Shown in pieces: positions 11,401-23,670 of a DNA stretch of 64,000 nucleotides. A program made the position numbers and the translations under genes. Origin of the DNA: Haemonchus contortus (lineage: Eukaryota > Nematoda > Chromadorea > Rhabditida > Trichostrongylidae); NCBI GenBank assembly GCA_000469685.2, contig LS997563.1, positions 38,728,468 to 38,792,467 on the forward strand, in the 5' to 3' direction. Under the pieces are notes generated by a model. That model was not told where the DNA came from. It did no database searches and saw nothing but the letters and a program-made list of their open reading frames with translations. Each line of letters opens with the position of its first letter. Positions within the stretch are counted from its first letter, which is position 1.

Positions 11401-14400
11401 AGTGGAGTACCTTTTTGTCCGAAATCTGCGCAAACCGATTCCTGTGCAGACTATGGAAGTCTCATACACTAGGCACTGGAAGAAAAGAAACACAATAGAA
11501 GTTGGTCACCGAGGAGCAGGAAATTCCTTCACGAAGTAAGTGTCGTCATTCCCGCCAATGTCCGAATTATTAGTATTACTTATTTTCGTTTTCAGGTTTG
11601 CTGCAGCTCGTGAGAATACCATATTTTCGCTGAACACGGCTGCAAAAAATGGAGCCGATTATGTGGAATTTGACGTGCAACTGACGAAGGACAAGGTAAT
11701 CGAGCTGACCGGGAAATTTTTTCTTGAAAACCTAATCAGGGTAGCGCTAATCGGTTATTTTCGCCTATATGACGTTAGCTACTTTTTTTTTGAAGGCTGG
11801 GCTACTTACGAGTTGTAATCATACAGTAGCGCATTCTTGTATTGGCTACAATTTCATTTGATACTCTAGGGGTTCATAGTTCGCTTCAACTAGGAAGGAC
11901 TAGCGTCTGAAAAAATTATATGTGTCGATTTTGGAACAGAGTTCCGTGATATTGCCACTTTTGCGAAGAGAACTTTTACGAGTGTTGTTGCACGCCGCCG
12001 TTCTGTGCTCAACGAAATTTTATTTTTCTTCAGGAAATGTTATCTTTAGTACACATTTTTTTTTGAGTTTCTATCCGTCTATCAGGTAATCAATTTTAGG
12101 TGGCTGTGATTTACCATGATTTCCATGTGCTTGTTTCTGTGGCAAAGCGCCACTCCTCGGGGAATTTTCCGGAAGTTTTGAAACCTTCTGACATACACAG
12201 CGAAAAGCATATAGACTATCATGAAATTCCTGTCAAAGACCTGAAGCTCAACCAGCTCAAGCTTCTTATGGTGAGTTTTCATTGGAGTGCGTTTATTCAA
12301 TTCTGATTTTTTGAATCACTTTGGCCAATAAAATGGTAGAAATAGAATAAAATGGGAGTAAAGTTGAATTTGTCTATTAAAGTAAGGTCAGTGCATTAGG
12401 AAAAACGTGTTGACAATTGATCCTTATCGTGCCATTGCTCATTTCATACAGCTCGGATCGATGTGTGAGTCGTTAAGCAAATAGGATCTTCTTTGTTTGT
12501 TTTAAAAAGTTTCCCTCTCTGTTTTTGGGCGATTAGCACCGCTGACGCGTATATTTAGGTGGGCATCAACAAAGAACGTGCGTAGAGTATAAAGATGAAA
12601 AAGTGGTGTTTATTGACTGATTCGAAGGCGGGAATCATAAATACAACAGATGATTTGAAAATGAAGGGTTTTCAACAATCTAGTACTCCAATCAACCAAT
12701 CGTCGAGAAGGCAAAAAAAAACTATTGAAGAAAAATAGTTTTTCAGTTGGATCATATCAGCTTCCCCCATCATAAGGAGAACGTGAAGAAGCTTGTGGAA
12801 GATGTCGATGAACAAGAAGACTTCAAGCCTTTCCCTACTTTAGTAGAAGCCCTATCAAAAGTGGATCCAGATGTAGGGTTCAACGTAGAGGTCAAATATC
12901 CAATGATGCAATCGGTAGGTGTTTTTGATTGATTAATGGAGTGATCGAATCTCTTAATGACGAGAATTCAGAACGGTCAACACGAATGTGATCATTACTT
13001 CGAGCGCAACGAGTTCATCGATGTTGTGTTGGCTGATCTTTTAAATAATGCGGGAAATAGAAGGATCATGTTCTCCAGTTTCGATCCGGATATTTGCTCC
13101 CTGTAAGTACATTTTTGTTGTAAGGCATAGGACAGTTGTAATATAATGTGTACCTCTTCCGAGAAGCTCTTTGTATCTCGGCCTCTTCATCATGCTCTCT
13201 CAGGCTTTTGAATAGGCAATCGTGTGGGGCGTCAAAAAATGTACTTTCAACTAGTGGATTAGTCGCTCTAATGCTGTGGGGATCTAGGTAGATGACTTAA
13301 TGAGAAAGTTGTAAAAAGTCATTTGTTATTGCTCGACTTTCTTGAAATGGCCAATGACTTGGAATAGAATATTTGCGTCTCAGTACTAGTTGGCCTATAA
13401 TAGACCGACGATGACGACGTCATTATTTTTCTTCCTAGGAGAATCTATTTCGTTTAATAGCGAATTAGGGCTCGATAGGTCGAGTACGTGGTAGTGATAC
13501 CATTACCCTGCTGTGTGCCGAATGACAAAATAAAAAGAATATGATATGACTTTACAAATGTGTTTCTCACATTCGCCTGATCCATCACCATTACCTGATC
13601 AAGATCTAACACATTTTGTCGTTTTGAGAACAAATTCTTTTAGAATATCAATGAAGCAGAACAAGTATCCGGTTCTATTCCTCTGCGTTGGAGAGACCCA
13701 ACGTTACACCAGGTTCCAGGATCAACGGAGCAGCACCAGTTTGACGGCTGTCAATTTCGCTGCTGGAGCTGACATAATGGTACTTTGAGCTTTGCCTTGT
13801 TCTTAGTTATTTTTATTCGAAGGTTGAAATTTTTTCAGGGTGTCAACTTCAACTCAGAGGACCTTTTGAACGATCCATATCCAGTCAAACGGGCCAATGA
13901 TTTCGGTCTTATAACCTTTGTGTGGGGAGAGGATTTAGATAAAAAGGAGAACATTAACTATTTCAAGAAGGAACTAGGTGTCGATGGCCTTATATATGAC
14001 AGGTAACTTTTTGACCTTCTTTCCATAGGGAAAATGACGTCGGAAGAAAATGAGGTTATAATTACAGGATTGGAGAAGATGAACGTCGTAGAAATGTATT
14101 TATTGTTGAGCGTGAACTTAAACGTGCACTGTTCAAAATAGGATCTGGATATAATACACCACAAAGGTGATTTTTTCGCTACAACTTTACCTTTTGATTT
14201 TGGAATGCTTCCATACTCGAAATTGAAGGCAGTTGATCGTGTGAATGTAGGCAGCAGCTGGCTCTAAAGTAGCAGTGTACAGCTTACGTAGTTTACGTAA
14301 TAGACGGATCTCTTCCGATCCTACTGTATGCCGTCACGCTTATCCCTCCTGAATATCATATGCCGTACTTCGGATCGATGTTCTTAGCCTCTGATAAATT

Positions 14401-15164
14401 CTGAAATTTTATGAGATTCTTTTAATGGCACAGTTCACGATAAAAATAGTTCCTGAGATTCTCCCACAGGATGAGTTCGAGGCCCCTCAGTATACCAAAT
14501 CTGGCACTATTAGGTCGGAAAACGGCCTAGTTAGGGAGTTATAAAGACTCAAAGATTGGTCCGTGTGAATCCTCGGAATAGTTTCACCGGCATTGTAGAG
14601 GCTGTACCGATCACAAGGGAGCCCATGTAGGCAGTGCAAACAACTCGTCATGACCCATGGGGACAGTGAATGGCAGTTTGTACAGTTCTGGCTTGATGTA
14701 GTCAGCTTTTTGTGCAATTGCAATCACTGAAATCTCGTCCGAATACCCCTTCCATGTTATTTCCGTCATGGCAATCTCGTCCAACCTCTATTTTCCCTAC
14801 TTTTGAGAAGCTATGTTTTTCTCGAAATCGGTGAATGTTCTCGCTTTCTTCACTACCGATGAACTATTCCCAATCTATACTTCCGCTTTTCGAATAAAAG
14901 CGGGTACGTCAAAATCATCGTGAACTGCGCCTTTAAACGAGTGAACAAGGTAGTCCTATCGTTAGTACGTTGATCGTACAATTTTTCAGGACGGTGTCAC
15001 CAATGGGATCGAATAGTTCCCGCTCATCATTGGACGATGCAGCATTGCTGAATGATGATATGCTTAAAACGTGTGTAGCTGACAGTGAAATTAATGTGTC
15101 ATTAGATCAAATGAGTATCACTCATATAGGCGCCGCTCCAACGGTGCAGCTCACCCGCTCATAG
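8436..15164 (+). CDS. GPCPD1: Glycerophosphocholine phosphodiesterase, GPCPD1/GDE5 type (CBM20 + GDPD)
   Basis: Exons: 8436-8590, 8648-8751, 10024-10125, 10593-10750, 10829-10933, 11003-11116, 11187-11328, 11403-11535, 11596-11695, 12100-12270, 12747-12914, 12972-13102, 13644-13779, 13839-14002, 14068-14166, 14990-15164 (2157 nt, 718 residues; all phases agree). The family hydrolyses glycerophosphocholine to glycerol-3-phosphate and choline in the cytosol. Residues about 9-110 form a CBM20 starch-binding fold ([14 protein letters not shown]). The GDPD domain begins near residue 325: GHRGAGN supplies H329 and R330, ENT supplies E344, EFD supplies metal ligands E362 and D364, and YHDF supplies the second histidine H377. 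The block near [14 protein letters not shown] sequence closes the barrel. No signal peptide or membrane helix is seen. Length is close to the human protein (672). The C-terminal 58 residues are Ser/Asp-rich and probably disordered. C. elegans has more than one paralogue (gpcp genes), and I cannot say which is the orthologue. Confidence 0.93.
9301..9374. repeat. 37-bp tandem duplication in intron 2
   Basis: Two copies with a 37-bp period share the block GTTGTTCTCATTCCAGTAA and differ at a few positions. They lie inside the 1.27-kb second intron of the GPCPD1-like gene. Each copy contains a CATTCCAG|TAA decoy acceptor. Confidence 0.75.
10588..10595 (+). promoter_or_regulatory. NAGNAG tandem splice acceptor, exon 4 of the GPCPD1-like gene
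   Basis: The acceptor reads TTCAGCAG. Splicing after 10592 or after 10595 both keep frame and differ by one Ala codon in the loop between the CBM20 and the GDPD domain. Confidence 0.55.
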
Positions 15165-15709
15165 CTTTGACTTTCGTTTGATTTTCTATGTCGTGGGCCC
15201 TCTTCTTCTATGCGCATAGCATGTCCACGATATGATTGCCTTTTCTACTCACATGCGGATTCGAGTTTTTATTTATTGATTTTGTACTATCACATATAGG
15301 TTTATTTTGCACTACTGCTTTCACTTCATTTAATAGCAAAAAATTAAGCATTTTGGTTGGTTTTAGGTAGGCTATGTTGTCCAGTAGTTGTCCATATCTT
15401 CCCATGTGACTCAGGTTACCTCAAGCGACCGTCTCGCATAATTTTCGTTTTTTTTCGACATTTCTCGGTAATTCTCGGTGTATAACACATATTACGTATA
15501 TACACATACATACATACATGCAAGCGCATCTGTATCATTCCCTATGACATACTACGCGAGACGCGTCGCTTCATCATTTACATTTCACATTTAATTTATC
15601 GCGTTTAAATCGATATTCTGTGTTCATAGAGACGTTTTAGCCGTTCTGTGTATAATTTCCTCTCTTCCCACACCCCCCGTTATTATTGGTATTGCTATTA
15701 CGGTGTTTC

Positions 15710-15780
15710 ATTAAAGCAGGCTGATTGTGCTTATTGTGTATGGGAGCTTGGGGTTTCGCGTGTGGTTGGGTGTCGTGTAA
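15710..15780 (+). promoter_or_regulatory. Candidate poly(A) signal for the GPCPD1-like gene
   Basis: An ATTAAA hexamer at 15710-15715 is followed by a strongly GT-rich stretch (15725-15778), as expected for a cleavage site and downstream element. It implies a 3' UTR of about 0.56 kb. No closer AATAAA was seen. Confidence 0.4.
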
Positions 15781-18700
15781 CGCTGCGGGAGCCTTTGCTA
15801 TTTACGTGATGCGCAGTGCAATAATGACGGAACGGTGCCGCTAAATTGCGCTTGCCTTGTACTCGACCCCCGACGACGACATGATTTGAGATTAAAGATG
15901 CTCTTCAGATGAGCCCTGTATCCCGCTGTTCATGACGACAGGTGTTCTACACGCCTATGTTGCGTAATAACATTGCTGGCACCAAGTGTCAAGTAAAAGA
16001 TCAACGGATAGGATTTTGTCTACTGTAGCATTTTTAATGAGGCTACATAAATATTGATACAATTTTTATGGTGTTCGGGCCTGTAATGTTTGCTTCATAG
16101 CATTTTTATTTGTATTTTTCATATTTATTTGGAGTATGTCATACAACAAGAAAACCCTTACGCTTTTTCTTTTTCGTAAATCATAAAAGGGATTGGTGCG
16201 AATCTGCTCAACGGCATCGAGATCAATAAAGGGTAATCAATCTAGGTAAGTTCCTAAGAAGTAACAGTTCTTTAAAAGTTATTCCTTGAAGGCTAAATAT
16301 ACATCCAAGTGTTCTGTGATTCGAGCATTGAGCTCGTAAGGTACTTTAAATCGATTAATTTTGTCCCTTTTAGGCAGTTACTGTAATTGCATTGCTAGAT
16401 TGGATTGGCGCTTGAATGGTCGGCTTGATTTGGAGAAATGGTACGGAACACGTTTCCCACACTTTTTTTAGCAGCGTAACTTTCGAAATATTTGCTTTGG
16501 CACCCTTCTCGTTGACTCAAGAGCCTTCAATACCCTTCGAAGAAGTCGAGCGTAAGGTTGACAGCTTTGATCAAATCCTTTTGTCACGGTTCGACTTCCG
16601 ATTAGATTTGCAGAGCGTAAAAGCTAATTAGGGCCAGCCGGTTTTCATCGGTTAATGCATTCACCTAATGAAATCGGCTTCAAATAACTGGAGCGTTGTA
16701 GGGTAGGGTTAAGCCTTGAAAATTCGGACCCCTGAAGCTTGGCATGTCTTCATTTTTAGAACCGTTATACTTCTGGTAACTGTGAATGTTAAAATTTTTG
16801 ATTGATCAGAATATAGAGGCTGGAATGGTTCTGTAAAGGAAGAAGGGGTAAACTAGAGTCTGGTAGGTTCCATTTTTAAAACTTATTTTTTATAGTTTAG
16901 ATTCATCTGAGCCACCGTACCTGATTGACCGCTCTCGAAATAGTACTCGGGAATTCTATCATATAAATAATTATTTTTTTCATCTATAAGAATTTTAAAA
17001 AAAGTCTTCGTTCCAAGTACACATGGACAGTCCGCCTTTTCGAACATCTCAGAATGAGTTACCGGTGGTCTAGAAGTGAGTAATAGTGTTTACTGTTCAG
17101 AAGGCACTACATCACTGTAATTACCAGTACCAATGTCTTTGAAATAATCGTGAGCGTATCGTATGACTGGACTCGCAATGCTGCGTGTTAATAACCCAGT
17201 GACCGTAAAACAGCGGCATTAGGAGGGTAGTAGCATATGTCGTGCGAGCCAAGCAGACAACCACATCATACGCACTATGCCGAATGAGGTCCTCCATGGC
17301 CAGATAGTGCATCTAATTGAAGCAAATGCTTTCAAAAGAGGGAATTTGAATTGAACAAGCATGAATTGAACCAGCGCTCCACTTTGCCCTTTTTGCGATG
17401 GTCTGATGGGAGGGATGGGGGCGAGCCACAATTAAAATCATGACAATCGCTTTGGAAGAAGAAGTTTCTAATTGAAGTGGAGGCTATTTCGACAGTTACT
17501 TTTGTAGCGTTTTATGGTATGTTTACTTAGTTTTGTACTTGTTGTTTATTTACATTTTTCGACTAATCCTCACAATTGCCTTCACGATAATTCTTTGCAT
17601 TTTTTTGTAATTTTATTAATTTTAGTCTACATTTAATCTTTCACAGAGAGAACGATTTCTCGTTGTTTGGTAGTCAGGAATTTTACAACAGATAAAATGA
17701 AATAAAAAATGAAATTAAATAAATTTCTGTGTGGCACCGTAGTACCCAGAGAAGCGGTATCGCCAGACGACTCTGTGTTCCAAGAGACCAACATTCCCTT
17801 AGCGCAACAGAATCTCCCTCTAAAACTCCCTTTTCCTGATGTTTGGATGCAGCTTCACAATCTGAACAAGGGACATTGATAATGTGTACTACTTGGAACG
17901 ACTTTTTTTTTTTTACCTAGCCTGATGAGGTTGAGGTTCTTCTTTTGAGGACGTAGAGGTCCCCAGGTGGCATAGAAATGGGAACTTTGAACTCTCCAAG
18001 GCTAGGCCTAACGAGCTACCTTTCATCACATAAAAGGACAATAGCCGTGGTCTAGAGGCATTCACGAACTTTTCGGAAACCACTTGTGTAGGCAGCCTGA
18101 ACCCTTCCTATTGCCCGTTCACCAACCAGCCCTTGCCGTTCCCGCGCCCAGCTTCCGGTCATCCGAGCAATGAGTGTGTTGTGTGCTGTCTGATTGTTTC
18201 CCAATCAGTCTCTGTAACCTGCCATTATCTTGTCCTAATTAGGAGTCATCCGAAAACAGCAACGTATGTGCGGGTAGAGCGGAAAGGTCAGCTGGTTTAC
18301 AACAACATCTGAACATGCTCCCTAGTCGGCTAGTTTAGGAGCTTTCCTGGAATTGCTTCCTGGCGAACCCAAGGGATTTGGTTAGATGTCCACGCGTGTT
18401 TCGATGATGATCACCTAATTCCATATTAATAACCAGCTACGGCGGTCAATTGAATGAGGCATATTGCAACACAAATTAGCCGTATATCAGGCAGACGCGA
18501 GCACTTCAAGAGCAGCCCCGATGGCCAATGTCCCCACTAGAAAGCGTATCTCATCCGTCGCATCCTCCTACTTCGATTCCTGTCATCACGCTAGTGGGAA
18601 TAATGAAGGCATCGTCCACTCGGTAATGATGGCTGCCGTTGTAAATCATGCGTTCAATGTGGGCCCACTTGGGGACATAGTTTACGGTGCGGGAACGGGA

Positions 18701-19531
18701 ACTCATTTGACCTCGTCTGAAAGCAATTCATGCTGAGTTATTGCTTTAGATGCACCTCGTGGGAAAATCCAGAAGAAAATGAGGCAAAGCAATGGCTGAA
18801 TTAGTAATGAGGTCCACAAACGCGCTGGGTCTGTTTAGTTGAGTGTTCGAAACCTCAGGCAATAGAAGGTTTACCTGTGTATGGTTAATGGCCCTGTACT
18901 CAGGCACATATGAAGCATGGCGCTCTTACTCATAGCAACGCATCTGACCTTCTTTTCGAGAGGAACAGTTTGTGAATGTTCTAATCTATTAGGACACTGA
19001 TACGGACGTTAGAACACTCCAGACCTGAAAGTTACCGGTTCTTATACCATTACGATGAGTCTGAACTTCAACCTGAAGTTGATGCATCGAGTTTTATGGA
19101 AAAATAAGAGGTTTCCCTGTGAATCTTTAGGTGGTTCCAAATGTTGTTGTCTAAGGAATCATTGTTTCGCGTTATTTCCCTACTTTTCCAATCTTTCGAT
19201 CAAAACAGGGTCTCATCTCAACGAGAGGGAGAGAGGGAAAATACTGCTCATCCACTTGCTCCATATAACCTAGTTTTTAGAAAACAGTGGCAGGAATCAG
19301 GCTCGCGATCCAGGACAGTGGCAAGGAGTTTATCTGACCTGACTGGACAGGACTTTTAGACATTCTACTGCACCGCTATCTAGGCCTACGACAGGTTGAC
19401 CGGCAGTCTTTCCAACATCTTGGAGAGTTTCATTATCGATATCTACTCCTTAAGGTTTTTTCTATCATATATTCTCTAGGACATGGATAGATTAGAGGAG
19501 ATCGTAGCCGTTAAAGCTAAATTAGCTAAAT

Positions 19532-19574
<43 letters not shown>

Positions 19575-22500
19575 TTCGAACTACACACGAAGGTGCGCTG
19601 CAGTAGCAAGCAATAAAACGAAACCTGCTACAAATTGAAACTGCAGGAAAAGTCATAAAAATGCACATCAGGAAAGAACGATACCCATAAGTGGATTTTC
19701 TTTAGGCTATACACGTCTAGAAATCTTGTATGCCTAACAAAGCAGGAAGGTCTGGCTTCCTCGATTTCTCTTTGAACGCTTCGGTGTTTTTCAAAGTTTC
19801 AAGAAAACTAGGACGTTTTGGACTTCATTGTCTACTCTCAGACAATTTTGTCGTCTATGTATACGAAAGAAGGGCAACAGAGTAGTTACCCCTCCTTTTC
19901 TATCTATAAATATACCAGAGATGCTCAGCTCACTTTATCGGAGCTCTCCACACTCGACAACCCTTACAGCCTAACGTTTCCTTCGATTGACGTCTGGAGC
20001 TTCGATGACAGTCGCGTCTTCGTTGGAATCTGCGTCACCGTTACGCCATAGCACGTGTTCCGGAACTGCGCACCTGTCCCACTGTCCGAATGTTCCACAA
20101 CTCAAATACTAGTTGGAACCGAAGACAAAGGAAATAAAAGGAGAGGAACTCGTGAAGAGGATCTCCAAGATCCTTCGTCTACCAATACGACCTCGCCTGT
20201 TGAAGAGTAGGTTTTTGTTCTCATTGTCATCGATGCGCTCGTCAATGGTTCTTCGCCGGTCATTTCTTTGGCGACAAGATGAGACAGTTCCGCCGGGTGT
20301 CTTATATTTCTCGAAGGCTATCATAACTCTCCATTATTAATGTGGTAATATCGGTGTGGTGGTCTTTGAGGTGCCGGCAATTGGCCCGGCACACGTCTAC
20401 TGTATTCATCTCGTCATGTGGATAGACGATAGATGATGTGGAGACGCAGTGACTATTCCATGAAACATTCAGGCGTAACGGACGTCCCTCCCAAAGGGTT
20501 CATAAGGACGGCACGAATGGGCCCGTCTGTCACCGAGGGCGAGAGCGACGAGACCCAGCTGCATGGACTTGGGCCTTATGATGCAATCCGCAGCTTGACC
20601 ATTATATTGGACAATCTATTTATACAGCATAGCTATTGCAGGAATAGAAGGCAGCTTCAGCTTTACGGCCACTTACTCTGAGTCCGATTACTGTTAAGTA
20701 TTTAGTTGTTTAATTAGGGCTGGCCTAAAGTTTGGGGCCTAGGCCAATTTATTCAACCTAACGATTAGAGCAAGAGCGTAAGATTCAGACTGCTGGGCTG
20801 ACAATCAGATTCGATTGCGAAAAAGCTGAGGGCCAGTTGTCTCCTTAATTTATTCACTTATTTGTTTACTTGTTTATTTGCCTTGACATCAAAAACAAGT
20901 GTCTCTATAAAGGTGCAAATGACGATTTAGGGTTCGGCATCGATGGTCGTCTGCTTCAAATAGGACTTGAGGCTGGCCCTTTCGTATTCCATCGTTAGCG
21001 GACATCATGTCATTTGGTGTGCGATAGTTGTCGCGTACTGGAACCACTGCCCACTCAGGTTGGTGCCATTCATTTATTGTAATGGTAAGGCCGGCAGGTG
21101 AGAGATTGTTGTGCAGGATGTCTCGATGTGTAGCTGAAAGGTTATGTTGATGATAGATGGGATGTTCCCCCTTGGTGTAATAATCTCGTCCATCTTACCG
21201 CCACCAGAACAACCAGCTGCGTAATTGGATAGCTTAGTAGTGCAGAGGAATTTTCGTGTTCGTTCCTTTTGATGTGAGAGAACGGCTATTAGTCGTAGCA
21301 TTTCCAGCTACAGTTGCTTCTTTGAGTGCCTCGAAGACAAATTTCCTCAGGACAATGAAAATTTCTGGAATGGGAACATTTAGAATCTGTGGGTGTTCCC
21401 ACTTGGATCGGGAACTCAAGTTAGATAGGAAAGCCATATTCGAGGTTCGATCGTTGGGACGAAATTCAGTTTCCAAATGAGCGCGGCTTACTGAACCTGA
21501 AGGCATCCGGAAAGATACCGGCTCCACCGCCGAACCCAAGGCAGTACCAGTACCATGAAAGCAACAATAGTTACTCATTTACTATACCAAGATGTCGTAT
21601 GGACAAATTCTTCCCGTTCACTAACTACATCAACAACAATACAGTGTGTGTACATCTGTGCCCTGGTCTGGCCAATTACGTTACTGTAACTACCATCAGA
21701 GCTTTTCAAGACACCGTGGTCACCATATGCTCGAGTTCGAGACGGTATAGCCGATCCCAAATTACCGAATCCTCAAGAAAGACCTAAACTGTATGCAAGA
21801 GCTCGCCTTCTTCCTGACCTTTCTTCACGCCCTCCTATTTTTCCACCTCTTCAAGTTCTTTCGGAGCCAGAGGTATTAGAGATGGGAATTTCGATTTCCT
21901 TATCTCAATGCCAATCGCATTTCCCCATTAGGGCACTGGAAGAATATTAGAAAAACAACTAGAAATCCCGAAAGTATCCTCTCCTCAAAGGCTTCTATTT
22001 CTGAAAGGTATGGACTTTCATGGTCTCAGGCCGCCAAATCTGAGGGCAATCCACTGGCTAGCCGAAATTTTGTCTCAGAAGGTCTAACTTCCTCCATTTT
22101 TCAGTTTTTTTTTAGCGGCATGGCTCTGAATGAAAATCGAAGAGTGCTAGAACGAGAGCAACCTCTCTTGAGTCCAACTTCTGTTCTCCATGTTAACGAT
22201 CCCTGATTTGTTGGGATTAGGAAGGAAAGGAGCGCCTGCAACCTGTGGAGCGAAGGTTTCCACCACATTACTCTGGTCATTTCTGGTGACCAGTGGCTTT
22301 GGTCTGATACTGGCCGGTGACCGATAATGATGAGAAGGCTACAGTGGTGTACACGTTTATTGCTGAGAAGATTTATGATGTCGATAAGACCTTCCACCTA
22401 GCCAAATCGGTAATAAATCACCGCATTGTGCCAGTAATTATCACAGTCGAATTGGGACCCTGACCCTATTTTTCCGTTCAAATTTTTAGGAAAAAGAAAA

Positions 22501-23660
22501 CCGAGAACTTCTCTTAAGTACCCGTTTTGAGAGGGAGGGACTCACTGTAGCCATTAAAGCCACATGTGTAGAATCTCTACGAGGTCGCCGATGATGTGCA
22601 GCCGGCATTTTCGGACCAGCTAATTAGGGGGCGGGGTAAGTATTGTAGGCGTGAGGGTACTCACTGGTCAGGCTATGGCCTCCTGAGTTCTATTCATTGG
22701 CTAAAATTGCTGCCAATGATACGACTACTCAGTTCTTTGGCATTACTGCGACATGCCTTCGACTTCTGTTCACTTTTGGAGGATCGTTCGGCTCTACGAC
22801 TTGCCACATTTCATTTCTCTTGTCTTCTTGCTTCTCCTAGTAGAATTGGACATGATGTTCGTCGTCTTTAGAATTCGTATGGGTTACGCCGTGCATTTGA
22901 CCTCCCTCCGTATTCCCACTTTCACTTCATTTCGTATAACAGTGATTTTCGGGGTTGGGATCGTTTCCAAACTTTCAAACTCCGGGCATCAATTCAATCA
23001 CCTTGAAGTCCTTAAACCCAAAACATCTTAAGCTCGTTGAAGCTAGCCGACTCAGGAAGAATTGGCTAGCTCTAGCACGATTTCATCCTTGGATCATGGA
23101 CTGGCTTCTACCTGCAGAGGCCTAGTTTTTACCCTTATTTCTTCAGAGCCAGCGGAAATTCTGAATCTCCTTACACTTGAATCTTTCACCTCCCTTACTA
23201 TTTTTTTTTGTCGAGCCCAATCCCGGCTGCTTTTGATGGAAGCTCCTCCGAGTTTTTTCATAGGGCGAAACCAATAAAAAACTTAAATCGAGTTTTCTAT
23301 GCAAAGTGTGCTTTCCATAAAATGGATGGACGTTTAAGAGTACTTTATGATGTCTTCAAAAGTTTGCGTGAAGCTCTCCAAAAGCTCTCGTCGTATACTT
23401 TTGCTAGATGTCGATGATGTAGGTGACTTCATGCGCAAATCCTAATCCCTTTGGTTAGGCTGATTCAATTACTACGTCTGTCAGTCTGACCAGCTACTAC
23501 ATACCTCAAGAACCTACGGGTGGGTAGCCAGAGTGGCCCTTCGCACAGCAGTTTTCGGCTTGATTCTTCATGTCCATATACAGCTATTATCTAGAATATC
23601 CTATGTATAACGACTCTCGCCTCAAATATTACCACTGTTTTTTCTATTTTTGAAATATGG
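15780..23660. other. Long intergenic region, repeat-derived character, no gene recognised
   Basis: Nearly 8 kb between two plus-strand genes without a chain of exons I can support. Scattered 60-110 codon frames on both strands carry no family motif. Contents seen: a 46-bp (TTTA)n tract at 19531-19576, a T-run near 17897-17910, and several GC-richer patches (17.9-18.7 kb, 20.4-20.7 kb, 22.1-22.9 kb) that look like fragments of dispersed repeats, although copy number cannot be tested here. Confidence 0.45.
19531..19576. repeat. (TTTA)n microsatellite
   Basis: About eleven uninterrupted TTTA units. It is a simple repeat and likely length-polymorphic. Confidence 0.95.
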
Positions 23661-23670
23661 ATTGGTTTAG
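23661..23670 (+). promoter_or_regulatory. Probable trans-splice acceptor abutting the ATG of the EGF-like gene
   Basis: ATTGGTTTAG ends at 23670 and the start codon begins at 23671, so a spliced leader would join directly to the ATG. The upstream tract is T-rich. Confidence 0.4.

Noticed and set aside
18845..18860. Box-B-like TGTTCGAAACCTC on the plus strand
   Set aside because: The upstream sequence gives no convincing box A and no cloverleaf.
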